A program made the position numbers and the translations under genes. DNA of 64,000 bases from Seiridium cupressi (Eukaryota; Ascomycota; Sordariomycetes; Amphisphaeriales; Sporocadaceae): positions 34,245 through 98,244 of the forward strand of contig JARVKI010000129.1 in assembly GCA_036674765.1 (NCBI GenBank), given 5' to 3'. The notes under the pieces are model-generated. The model saw only the letters and a list, made by a program, of their open reading frames with translations, was not told where the DNA came from and did not search any database. Positions 48,347 through 59,181 of this stretch are shown here, piece by piece. How positions within the stretch are numbered: the first letter of the stretch is position 1; each line of letters begins with the position of its first letter.

Positions 48347-50617
48347 TTACACCTTCTTCAGCTCTTTCTCAGAAGCTGTTGAAACGAAAGCGTAGCGCAA
48401 AAAGTGAAGCCAAATCTTGTTCCTCTTCTTGTGCTTTTTCTTCCCCTTCTTGCTGTTGTGTGATTCGCTGTCAACATCGTCGTCGTCGTCAGCTCCGGTG
48501 TCCGACTCATCAGCAAAGCCACGGTTGGTACCCTCCTCGTCCTCGTCCTCGTCCTCGTCATCGCTAGAATGTTGTGGACTCTCCAGCTCATTCGTCTCAT
48601 CGTCCTCGAAATCCTCACCCAAAGCCTTGGACTTTGCACCGACCTGACCAATACGATAGGCTAGTTTGACCATATTGCCAACGGTTAAGTCTTTGATTTT
48701 GTATAACTTGTCGTCAAAGGTACTGTACTCGATTTCAAACTGGAACGGCCGAGGCTTAGGCTTGTGTCCTGGCTTCTTGCCCTTATGGACACCTTCATTC
48801 CAGCGTGCTTTGGAAAGTTCGTCTTCGGCCGGATTCCCTACCAAGTTCTGAGCATCGTTGGGGAAATCGAGCTTCTTGGGCTTGTTCGGACCGTCAATGA
48901 AGTCACGTGCATCGTTGTTGAGGTAGGTAAGGTTGGCATAATACTGTGTATAACCCGTAAGAGTAAGGGGTTGAGGTGAGTAAGCTGGCCCAGGAGGCGC
49001 TGTGGTTGCTGGTGGTTCCGGAACGATCAGGTACGGATCCTTGGCTGGTTTTCCTTTCTTGCCCTTCTTGTGTTTCTTTACTTCAGCGTCAAAATCCACG
49101 TGCTCGTCCTGCTTCGGTTTGCTGTCTCGAATCAAATCCCTCCAAGTCGGTAAGTCTTCCATACCAGTGATATTGTACTCAAAGACTCGAATGGTTGGGA
49201 AATAGTTTGGTACGATGCTGGGACTAACCAACGACAGTTGGTAACGTTCTGCCCATTCCCCGCCAAGAGGGTGTTTCTTGGGTTTCTTGGGTTTCTTGGG
49301 TTTCTTGGGCTTCTTGGGCTTCTTCTTCTTGCTCCCCGAGTCGAAGTCATCTTCTATGTTGGCGTGCATTACTGCTTTGGGCAACTTGGCCCACTCATTT
49401 CTCAGCTCAGTCAGGTAGTCCGCGCCCGACCGGATATAGAAACCATCCCGGTTGACGTCTCTTGCGACATGAAGTTTGGGCTTCTTGGCGTGCTGCTTTT
49501 TTCCCTCGACGTACGCCTTGTACTCCTTACTGCTCGTTTCGAGGTAGTTGAGGTTGATATCTCTGGTGTCCTGGAGGATGAAGTGATCCATATTCATGTG
49601 GCCATATAGGGAGCCCACAATGACGTCACGGTACTGTTGGAGCCAGAGAGTGTATTTCTGCCAGCAAGTCTCATCCCAATTCTCCTTGCCCGAGGTCCTC
49701 GCAGGAGGCACATGCCCCATCAAGATGGCCTTCATTCCCCGGTTACGCAGAAATTGAAGCTGGATTCGCAGCCACTCCATCTGCTTAAACCCGGGCTCCG
49801 TTGGATGCACGCAATCATCTATGCCGGCATTGCGATTGAAAAAGTAAAGGGTATTCAGGCTGAATACAACCAGTTTGTTGGGTATAACCTCTGTGAAGAA
49901 CCAACCACCCAGTTCGAAGGTGTGTCGCTGAGACTCTGGGATGAATGACTTCCATATATCCGTGTACCATCTGAGCCACTTACTCGGCCCACCGACCATG
50001 ATATTGTGCGGAAGAATGTCATTGTTTCCGAATGTTGGTATAACGGGTATGGAGAGGCCGGTAGAGTCTGACAGTTTACTTTGGAACATGTCGGCGATCA
50101 TGCGGTTGCTCCGGACTACATCCTTTTCGCTACGATCGTAGGTATCGTCACTGTCGTGCCGTGCCGAATCTCCTGTCCATATGACAAAGTCGATGTTATC
50201 TTTCAGATGCTCTTCAATCCAGTCAAAGGTGGCGTTGACCAACGAGAGTGGTGTGTCGCAATCCGAGGTCTCCGCCCCATAGTAACCAGCTGGTCCCTTG
50301 CCGCGATGGCATGCATATCCGGCTTCTGTGGACGTGTGCGCTTTGTAATGGCGATCCGGGTGGAAATCTAAGCTCGAGATGTTGAATCAGCGGGTGCGCG
50401 ACCAAAAAGGGTTAATGTTGGGCACCGGGGGGTAGACAGTACCGGTTATATGCAGGAACCGGCCATGAAGTTTGCGCTGTTGCGACACACCAGTTGGTCG
50501 CCCAGGCGTTGCGACGGCCTGTAACTCTATTGCATGCTGTGCTCCCTCCACCGGAGCCGCAATGACGACAGCCGGCAGGAGGGCTGCGGCCAGAATGAAA
50601 ACACCCCGAAGCTCCAT
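48347..50617 (-). CDS. PPN1: Vacuolar endopolyphosphatase (731 aa)
   Basis: Two exons, 50443-50617 and 48347-50367, with a 75-nt intron that splits the Asp codon of HITDFHPD. It cuts long polyphosphate chains in the vacuole. Residues 1-21 are hydrophobic (GVFILAAALLPAVVIAA), acting as signal anchor or signal peptide. Metallophosphatase motifs are complete: D-x-H (DFHPD, about 59-63), GD in IWTGDSARHD (124-125), GNND (172-175), GHVPP (276-280) and GHMNMDH (314-320). ACHRGKGPAGYYGAETSDCD is a family signature. A Lys/Pro repeat (residues 405-423) and an acidic Ser/Asp/Glu-rich region before a basic HKKRNKIWLHFLRYAF end are poorly conserved insertions. In yeast Ppn1 is delivered to the vacuole and processed. 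Confidence 0.93.
49273..49330. repeat. 9-bp tandem repeat encoding Lys-Pro-Lys in the endopolyphosphatase
   Basis: A TTTCTTGGG unit is repeated about five times with late variants; on the minus strand it encodes KKP triplets (residues about 405-423). It interrupts the region after the metallophosphatase core and is a likely length-variable site. Confidence 0.85.
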
Positions 50618-52472
50618 CGCGAGCGCCTCTACCTCCAACACATGGGGGGAATGATATTACAATATCGGTGTATATCCGAGCTGAATAAGGACTCTGGTCG
50701 TAACTGAAAGTGTTCCGGGAAAATTGGCACTGCAAGTCCGACGAGACGGTGTGACGTACTACTTAAGTATGTGCGCCTTGGTTCTTTTTATTTTCGTCGT
50801 GGCTTGTCATTCCAGCTCGACCCATGGCAGCCAAGACGCGCCAAAGGGATTTACAGCGCAAGTTTACAGCACGCGGGTGTCGTTTAGCGGGGACGCAGGG
50901 TCCTGCTTGGGGCTTTGTCTTCTCGCCAAGAGTGCCGTCGCCTTGGGTTTCTCAAAGACAGTCCCAGAGCTGCAAATACCGCCAGGCTTAACCAACGTGG
51001 GTTTCGAACAAAAAAAAACAGCCATCCTCCACAAAGACCTCGGGAGGCACGCGACTTTAAACGACTTGAGCTGCCCCCAAGATTTCGCTTCCCTACTGCA
51101 ATGTTCTAACTAGTCTAAGAGTCTGACACAGCAGCACCCGTCACGTTTTCTGATTACTGGCCACCCATAGGGCGGAAAGGACTGTCTGCAGGCACCCAAA
51201 CGACTACCCATGCGGGCTAGGGCGTAGCCTGAAGACGCATTACACCTGCAACTGCTGCCTCCCGCGATGTCGAAAAGCTAGCTACATGCCACCCCGGAAG
51301 CTAAATGCGTACGACGAATGAGGGAGCGTCCTATTTCCACGTGTAGCTGCGGCAATGCGATCAAGGTTGCAGCGTGACCGAGATCCTCCGCGCAGGATGG
51401 TCATTGCCATTCTGCAAACCTCTCACAAGATCAACTCGTAGAGATCCATCTACTCAGTCTAGCTGCCATATCGGGCATTGGAGCCCTGAGAAGATTTGCC
51501 AGACGGGTGTCCACCAAAGGTGGATGCTTCATGTGTGTATGTATGTGTCTTCAGACGTGTCCCCAGTCATCCGATTACCATAACATGGTGGTCATGTTCT
51601 AGCAATGACTGGCTATACGAAGGGAGAATAAGCACTGTCTTGCATTTTTATCAAACGCATCGCCTCTGGACCTTGGTCATATGAGGTCACGCTTACAGTA
51701 TCTCCCGTGGTTTGCTAACAGCCACAAGAGCGTTTTTCGCGACTTTGAGCTTGACTATAAGCAAGGGGACAGCTGGCCGCCGACTATTATTTAGGGAGAA
51801 TGTCTTTCTTGTCAAACGGCGCCCGTGTAGGTGACAACGCTTGTACCATGTACGGACTGGATGAGCGATAAGTTTGTTTGCAAGCTGGTGAGAATACAAA
51901 TGCAGTGCAGCCAGCACATTATGTACTCATATGCAGCAGGTCCCACTTGTCAAAGGGCCTGACACCTGGCAGACCTGCCTGGGTCTCGATTCCGCGCTAG
52001 GGTGGCCTTAATTTGGCGCCGCAATTTTTTGCGCGTGAGAATTTGCTCTTCTTTCCTCACATTCAAACGCACATAAGATATAAACATTTGCTCGTAGACC
52101 TACCCTGTTTTACAGCTTTCGTCTTTTGCGCCAGATCATACAGCCGTACGTTTGAGGGTATCCGATTTATTCAAGTATCGGCTTCCTATGGTTTTAACCG
52201 GCTACATACCTCCGTCTCAAGATCTTATTGTGTTCGGCACCGTCACACTGGACGAGTGTGCATAGGGAACACACGAGCGGAGCTTTCCGCCTAGTCCATG
52301 TTTTGCAATAAGTAGTACCATATTCTGACCTTGAGCCTTGACGACATTGTACGAGGGTCACCTAACTATCTCATAAATCTGGCATTCGCACGCTCGTAAT
52401 GCCAGGCTACCCGCGCCCAAGGCCCGCCGTTCTGCTGTGATGACACATGAAGTAAGGAATCCAGCAGTCCAG
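50618..52472. other. Intergenic region
   Basis: No supported gene. The left end is the promoter of the endopolyphosphatase. Frames up to 129 codons (50724-51113 plus) show no domain. Confidence 0.55.
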
Positions 52473-53298
52473 CTACTTAAGCGATGGCTGCTGTGTCTCC
52501 AGACTTTGATGAACCTGCTCACGCTCGATGAGCTTGAACTGTCTCGGTCCGTCCTTCTCATCCTCCTGCGCAAAGTCGTACGTCCTGTATTCGGCATTCG
52601 CGTACTTGGTGCCGTTGGGCGCGACCCTCCTGATGAACCCAGAGTGCGTCATAACAATGACATGTTTCTCGGACCTGTGGTAGAGCCATTCCCTTGCGAT
52701 CTTGGCCCTGTGTAGTAGTGCCTCCTCCGAAGGGTCGTACAGACCTGTCTTGGCTGGGTAGACGGGATCCAGCTGCGAGAAGTCCAGATGCGGCCATTCT
52801 TTCTCAATGGCCGCGACCTCGGACCCTATATCGCATGGGTTTCCTGTGGTTTCCTATCCCCTTGATTTAGCACAATTTGCCCGTGGAACACGTATTTTGA
52901 CCACACATACCTGCCATTCGGCACGAAGCTCAACTCGAACTCCCTCCTCAGCCAGCCATCCGAGACCGTGCTGGTAGGACTGGAGTGTCCGCCGAAGCGG
53001 GCTAACGACTATCAGAGTTTCCTCCCGGGGAAAGGAGTATTTGTACCGAAGATCCAGCGCAAGCTGTTTGCACTGCGCTTCGCCTTTCGTGGTCAATGCT
53101 GGATCGCCAATGTTCCAATCATGTAGGGGAATGTTAGACCAACTGAGCCACCCGAGCGGTCATCGCACGCAGATGTTGGGAATTACTTATCATCAATATC
53201 TGAGCATTGTCAGTCTTGAGCATGAGATGAGGGTAGACTGTGTGCATCTTACTATGCAGGGCTTGCCCGTGGCGTATAAGAATGATTTGCGGCGGCAT
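52473..53298 (-). CDS. Histidine phosphatase (phosphoglycerate mutase-like) family protein, splice structure uncertain
   Basis: First exon 53253-53298 encodes MPPQIILIRHGQALH with the catalytic RHG. The last exon is 52473-52853 (GNPCDIGSEVAAIEKEWP, MTHSGFIRR with the second active-site His, end PSLK). The middle exon ends at 52911 with a clean GTATGT donor. Conserved family sequence (NIPLHDWNIGDPALTTKGE) is present and in frame if the middle exon begins at 53134, giving 216 aa, but the bases before that point are TA, not AG. The only frame-keeping AG is at 53099, which would remove 12 conserved residues (204 aa). The substrate is unknown; fungal members are often annotated generically. Either a mutated splice acceptor, a non-canonical intron or a base error is involved. 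Confidence 0.72.
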
Positions 53299-54071
53299 AT
53301 CGAATGAAAATGCAGTGATGTCAGAGGCACATTTGCAACGAGCAGTGGAGCTAGGTACAGATTCTTGCCTGTAAGTGCGGTTGCGGCCTGGTGCTAAAGC
53401 CGGGCCTCATTGGACTCAAATATACTGTTAACCTAGATAGTCTGTGGCTCATGGGAAGTAACCGAGGTCACCTTGTAGAATAACGTACATTGTGTAGTAG
53501 TCACGACTCGTAGTCGATTACTTCTCCCGCTGTGAAACAAGGTTGATGATGTGGTAGCTATTCAAATGTGACAAAGGCGTCCAGCGTGGTAACTTGCGCG
53601 TCGCATGGAGTCATTCCAGGGTCTGCAGAATGCAATCCTCGGGCCCACAGAAGAGATCTAGTGGTCCTAGGCCGGCATCCCACTTCAAACATGTTGTGCA
53701 TAACGCCACTAAGCAGAAGGGCGTGCGTGCGGTCCATACCTCACCCCTCCAATGTTTAGATGTAATGTTCGTTGGCCATTTTGGCCACCTTTTGTGTTCA
53801 TTCTTTATTTTATTTTTATTCTCAGTACTATTCCTCGTATTTTAAAATCAAAGCCAAAGTGCTGTCCGCTCGTCCCCTTCTGCCGGTACCATCTATTTGA
53901 GCAATCGTCTACAAATCTAAAGTTTTGAGGGTTTGCCACGCCGCTTGACATTGCCATTTTCCATGCGCCTGACGCCCGCCTTGCGCTGACGGCACCCTTA
54001 CATTTGACTCATCCGAGATCACAACCTCGCGCATTTTCGTAACCTCATGATTGCCGACTGCGGTTGTCAAG
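53299..54071. other. Divergent intergenic region
   Basis: Lies between the divergent phosphatase (minus) and STK19 (plus) genes and should hold both promoters. An AT-rich stretch, 53790-53845, separates them. No gene seen. Confidence 0.6.
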
Positions 54072-55241
54072 ATGAGTCTCAATCGGATTCTAGGTGGCTC
54101 CAACCGGGTCAGGAAGAACGGCGCAAAGCCAAAACCTTCACCCACCAAGAGAACAGCGGAACCTTCAGCACGGCGGAGGTCTACAACCAAGGACCATGGT
54201 AGTGACGATGAGGACTATTTCGGAGACGAAAAACTCGATGATCTAGGCCTCGTCCAGGCGTTGGCAACCGATCTAAACCTTCGCGACACGGCACAAGCTA
54301 CACAGTATCTGCGCGCACATATGTTTAGTCCGATCCCAGAGCAGGGCGCTGGTATGAACAGCACGCGGATCGCGGACACTCTCAACTTCCGGAAGCACCT
54401 TCCACCGCTCGTGACCGTGTCGCATATCCAGACCCTACTATCCTCCCCAAGTGCTGTGGAACGTGAAGTCGCTGAGCTCGTGCGCTCAAGATTCATGCGG
54501 AAGATTGAGGTAGCAAAACGAGGCGAAATAGGAGAGACGTTAATACTCACGAGTGATCTCGAGAGAATGATTGACGAAGCCCCAGGGGTGTCGGAGATGA
54601 CCCGGAGGCACTTCAAAGACTACCTAGCTGAAAATCCCATAGGCCACACAGTGCCGCGAAGTGCTTTGTCCTCATCAGCTATTGGAGAGCTATTCAAAGC
54701 GGGCTTCTTAACTGCGCGCCATAGTGGCGGTTCACTTTCCCACATGATGAATCTTTACTCGCGCCCGGAAGACAAGGTGACACTTGTCTCTATCTCGAAT
54801 GTCTCAAAACAAGCCACGGGCTCGCTCGCGGCTGTAGGTGGTGCCGGGGCGGTACACATGGCGGGAGGGAGCGGCGGCGGAGCTCGTTTGCCCGCCAGTG
54901 CGACAGAGCTTCAGCTAGCCGTGCCTGGAAACGGTGCGTTCCTCAAGCTCGTGTCAGCGGCACTTGAGCATCTAGTTTTTCTGCTAGGCAAGTCCCGCTT
55001 CCGTGAGGCGCCCGAGCATATGTTGCGTGAAAGATGGAACGGCGGGGTCGCAAAGGATGAAGCTGCTTACATGGCCAAGAAGTCGAGGGGTGAGTTCGCT
55101 GGGATCCTCCCCGGACAGACGCGGAAGTGGAAACAGTTTCGCGGCTTATCCTTCGAATGGGTGCTCCAGGAGGCAGTCGGCTCGGGTATCGTTGAGGTTT
55201 TCGAAACGGGAACTGTCGGTCGTGCGGTCCGTGTTGTTTGA
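54072..55241 (+). CDS. STK19-family winged-helix protein (389 aa)
   Basis: Intronless. ATG 54072 (MSLNRILGGSNRVRKNG) is the first ATG; the frame is open a little upstream. After a basic, Ser-rich N-terminus and an acidic DDEDYFGDEKLDD stretch come the family blocks: FRKHLPPLVTVSHIQTLL, ELVRSRFMRKIEVAKRGEIGETLIL, HFKDYLAENP, LFKAGFLTARH, PGNGAFLKLVSAALEHLVFLL and a C-terminal FRGLSFEWVLQEAVGSGIVEVFETGTVG. This matches the Stk19 domain, three winged helices. Human STK19, once called a kinase, lacks a kinase fold and acts with chromatin and transcription-coupled repair factors. A nuclear DNA-binding role is inferred. A Gly/Ala-rich loop (AAVGGAGAVHMAGGSGGGA) interrupts the domain. Confidence 0.86.
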   Translation: MSLNRILGGSNRVRKNGAKPKPSPTKRTAEPSARRRSTTKDHGSDDEDYFGDEKLDDLGLVQALATDLNLRDTAQATQYLRAHMFSPIPEQGAGMNSTRIADTLNFRKHLPPLVTVSHIQTLLSSPSAVEREVAELVRSRFMRKIEVAKRGEIGETLILTSDLERMIDEAPGVSEMTRRHFKDYLAENPIGHTVPRSALSSSAIGELFKAGFLTARHSGGSLSHMMNLYSRPEDKVTLVSISNVSKQATGSLAAVGGAGAVHMAGGSGGGARLPASATELQLAVPGNGAFLKLVSAALEHLVFLLGKSRFREAPEHMLRERWNGGVAKDEAAYMAKKSRGEFAGILPGQTRKWKQFRGLSFEWVLQEAVGSGIVEVFETGTVGRAVRVV

Positions 55242-58200
55242 GCTATCATATCGTAATAGACACGGAGGCTAATTGGCGGAGTGAACGATGCCTTCATGTT
55301 ATGCCAATCAACAGCTGATGTCCGAAAGTCGTATTCGCTCCTTTATGGTATACTATAGTCGAGGCCTATATGATCGGCGGGGTTCAGGATGATACAGCCG
55401 GGTTGTTTGATCGCCTTTCAGTTGTGCCAAGAGTTCGGGCAGTGCCTATTCCTGATCATCTTGGAGATTCGCTTGTCAGGTCACATAAAGTGCACAGTGT
55501 TCAACAGAACCGCGATAGCCTTAATCCCAGTTTTGCTTTGGGCTATCAAATTGCGGTGGCCAGGAACTTGGGCCGAAGATAAACGATGACCGTTGAAAGG
55601 TGGGATTGAGTCGGGACAGCAGTATTCGTACAATAGCAGTATACTTATTGACAGGGAATCGTACACAGGTCTTGCATAGTAGCATTGCTTACATATTACA
55701 TACGCTAATTGATGATTCGAACCCGAGAAATAAGGCTATCCCTGGGCGAGAAGTGTTTGTTGCGTATGTGGGTGCTCGGACGATATGTGGTGTTAGTGAC
55801 GCATTGCTTTTGTCAAGACAAGAACGCCGTTATCGTTAACACCTCCTTAGACCCCTGATGTTTGCTTTTGAGCCTCTCCGCTGTTCCCTTGGTAGCTCTT
55901 AGGCGTATACTCCGGAATCAAGATGGTCTACGCTCTAAAAACCGGAGACTCAGGTTTGCGAAGACTTGGATGCTAGAGGGCAAATGACGGGTAAAGCGCT
56001 GCGATAAGAGCGACATCTGAAGTTGGCTGTACGTATATATGGTTGTTGTGTTATAGGAAACTCGCCTCCCCGAACTATGACTGTCAAGAATATGTTGCCC
56101 TACTGTGTGAGACAACACCAATTGGTGTAGACTGTTTCGGGTGTTATGTACCACTGAGTTCGTCAAGATATCGAGTGTCATAGCCGAAAGGTTATCGAGT
56201 TCGTGGGATGCACGTGCGCTTCGAGTCTGAGCGGGCACTTGTCGTGATAGTCCGCAGATCGGGGCAGATCTTGGTGCTTGGTGCCAGAGGATGATCCGCA
56301 AGAATTTGTTGCCAGTCTCGATTGGTGATGTCGCGATCGACCTTCACACCAAGCCCACAAGGGGATGGCACTCGGCTCGGCTTAATCCATTGATGTGCTC
56401 TAATTGTTTAGCGTGAGGGTTGCGTTGTAGGTTTGCTAGTAGTATCTGTCGAATGGTGCCTGCATTGTGCATCTGCAGGCACAGTAGGTCCCCGACCAGC
56501 CGTTCGCAAGATGGTATCCAATAGGGCACGGCAGAGATGCCAGGGATCGAAAATGAGTTTGTCCCAATGCAAGATAGCGTTGATCGCCCCGAGCTACTAC
56601 GTAGTATGATTGCATGCCCAGCGCTTCAATAAGGAAGTGATAGGCCCCCCCGGCTGTGATGGGGAAATTAATGCGCTCTCAGAGAATCGGCGGAGTGAAC
56701 TTGACGTTGGTCATTCGAAGATGCTGCTTTGATTGCGCACAACCAATCCACTATCCTCGGCCAGTGACCAAACGCGTTCCTCAAGATTGGGTCACGGTTT
56801 CAATCATTAGCAAGTCTGAGACTAGTGGCCCTCCGAATGCAAACTTTGTAGGGTGCTTGGGTAGGAGTGATATGGCTGCGAAAGAGCTTTGCCTCTCTAG
56901 CAGGTAGGTAGGTCCATAAGATTGAGCTCCGGAGTTGTCGGTCGGTGGGTTGGCCGAATCACATCACAACCATGCGTGTGATGCCTGTGTACAATCTATC
57001 AATCCATCACATGCTGGGCCTGCAGATCGTTGGCTTGCAACTGTGCCTGCAGTTGTCCCGTCCTTGCAGGAGACGGACTATCGTATGTATGGTGGCAGTG
57101 TACAAGGGAGACAAAGGACTAACTAGCGGGCAGATGTGAAATGGCGGAGTCTCCCAGGGTCTTAGCATAGTGGAACCGCACTATCATATTGAGACAAATA
57201 GAGCGCTTGTATTGGATGGTGACCAAGCTTGGTTCGTTGGAATCGCAATTCCTTTTTTTCCCTCCTCTTCCTAGCCTTGTCTCGTGTATGCTTTTTTTCA
57301 AGTGCAGACGCCTCCGGATAGTAGCTCGTTGTGGCATCCAGTCCGCAAGCGGGTTAGGTATTTGCCAGGCAAGCCAGGGATGAGTCTAGCATGAACCATG
57401 TCGAGGTAGACGCATGCTCGAACCACGAACGATCTGATGAATCCCCCACTTCAATTGATTTCGAGCTCCACGTCCCCACGCAGCTCGGGAGAAAAGCTGC
57501 GCTTTGGCCGGGAAAACGTCCTCGGAAAGTGCCGGCAGTGCCTGTCACGACAGCTCCGAATGTTGCACAAAGCCGGCCATTAGAGTGCACCGCACGACCA
57601 GCGCGTCCTCTTGGCTCTGTCTGTCCGACATCCGAGGAAGGACTCTGCACGCCTTCACTGGGGTCGCAGCGGAAGCGAACAAGTAGATAGGTGCATCGAG
57701 GCATGTGGCATGTGGCAACAGATACAGCGGCTGAATCTGACAAGCCGTTTCTGGTCCTTGCAAGTCTTGCGGGGGACGCACACACCAGCCTTCAGGGATG
57801 CGGTCGCCGTTGGCAAGGATGCCGGCTCTATCTAAATTGATTCCACCAAATTGGCATAGTAGATTACACGATGGGCCCTGGCTCGAGGAAAGGGGAACGC
57901 GAAACTGATGCAACTTCAGGACTGGGCTTCCGGTCTGACTGGGTGCAAGACTCTTCAGCGCCGTCCCGGCTCGACTCTCTCTTTCTTCTGCATATGCCAG
58001 TTGCGCCATGCCTGTCGATTCAGTCGCGTGCTAGACACTGTCTCTCTTTTTTCTTCTCGAGTCTAATTCTAATTCTGCCTTCACGCTGCGGAGGGTACTT
58101 CTTACTTGGGTGGCTGTTTCGCAGATTCTTAGTCGCACGGCTCTTCCCTTCTGTCATTGGGTAGCTGCGCATTGGGCTGCAGCGACCGTCCAACGTCTCT

Positions 58201-59181
58201 CTCCCCACGACCGACCGACCGCACGAACGAACCGTCTTGCGCATCCCGCATCATTGATTTCAACCTCGAAACTTCAAGTGTCGCAATTTACAAACCACCA
58301 AAGTGCTGGTTAGCTAGCTCCTTGCTGCTTCTCATATTATCACCAACACGCCTCCGGGCTGCTGTTTTCTGGGACGCAAATCCCCCCTCATAGCGAGTCC
58401 TGCCTCACTCACTGGATCATCTCCTTGCTCCGACTTATCTTCGATTTCGCCCTACCACTTCGACCACTTCCTTCTTGATTTCGCGGCGAAAATAAGCAAC
58501 GAAGTCAAACGAGATCCCAACGTGATCCGCCATACATTCTGAGCTGCCCGAAGCTTTATTGCACCTCCTCTCCGGCCGTATGCTACAAGGATCGCTCCGC
58601 CAACCAGCATCACAATCGAACGAGAGCCTTCATTCCCTCATTTGGTGTGGATTAGCAACGCGGAACGAAACATTCAACACATGCCTCGGCGAGTTCTGGT
58701 TCCCGTTCATCGCCGAACAAGTTATCTGGACTGGACGTGATACTCGCTACCTGGCTTGAGCATAGTCTTACCCGGTCGCTGATCCGCAGACCCTAATGCA
58801 TGGATGTTTCTAACTTTGAACTGCCCCCTTCCATACTTGAACGCATATTCATGCGTTACTAGTTTCACCTACAATCACGACCAGAGCTACTACTAGCACA
58901 CGGACCGACCCAAAAACTTTAGTTTCAGCCCGGTTAACTTTGCGTATAGCCACACCCTCCATGGCTCGTTGACTTCGTGCAACTCTAATTTCAAGTTCCC
59001 CTGTCCACAAGGTTCAGTTCCTGTCCCAGTGCACCGCAAGTCAACAAGCAACATTACGCGTGCCGATTCGTGTTTACACTCTTCGCTAGCATTTCAATTT
59101 ACATGGAGTTGTAACTGGCAAGGAGAAATTTGGGGCTATTTCATAATTGTTTCGACACGGATCAGTTGAACGTGGACTATA
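55242..59181. other. Long intergenic region upstream of the kinesin
   Basis: No supported gene in 3.9 kb; frames reach 154 codons (57545-58009 minus) without domains. From about 58.0 kb the sequence is rich in pyrimidines and CG-poor (CTCTCTTTTTTCTTCTC at 58038) and may be a long 5' leader of the kinesin gene with several short upstream ORFs, as seen for some fungal cell-cycle genes. Confidence 0.5.

Noticed and set aside
53101..53155. tRNA-like minus-strand sequence (GGTGGCTCAGTTGGTC) inside the phosphatase intron
   Set aside because: Perfect A-box but no B-box or T-arm in the next 100 bases; it overlaps the exon start.
55700..55760. GATTCGAACCCGAG, resembling the 3' part of a tRNA on the minus strand
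   Set aside because: T-arm does not pair and no A-box is found at the right distance.
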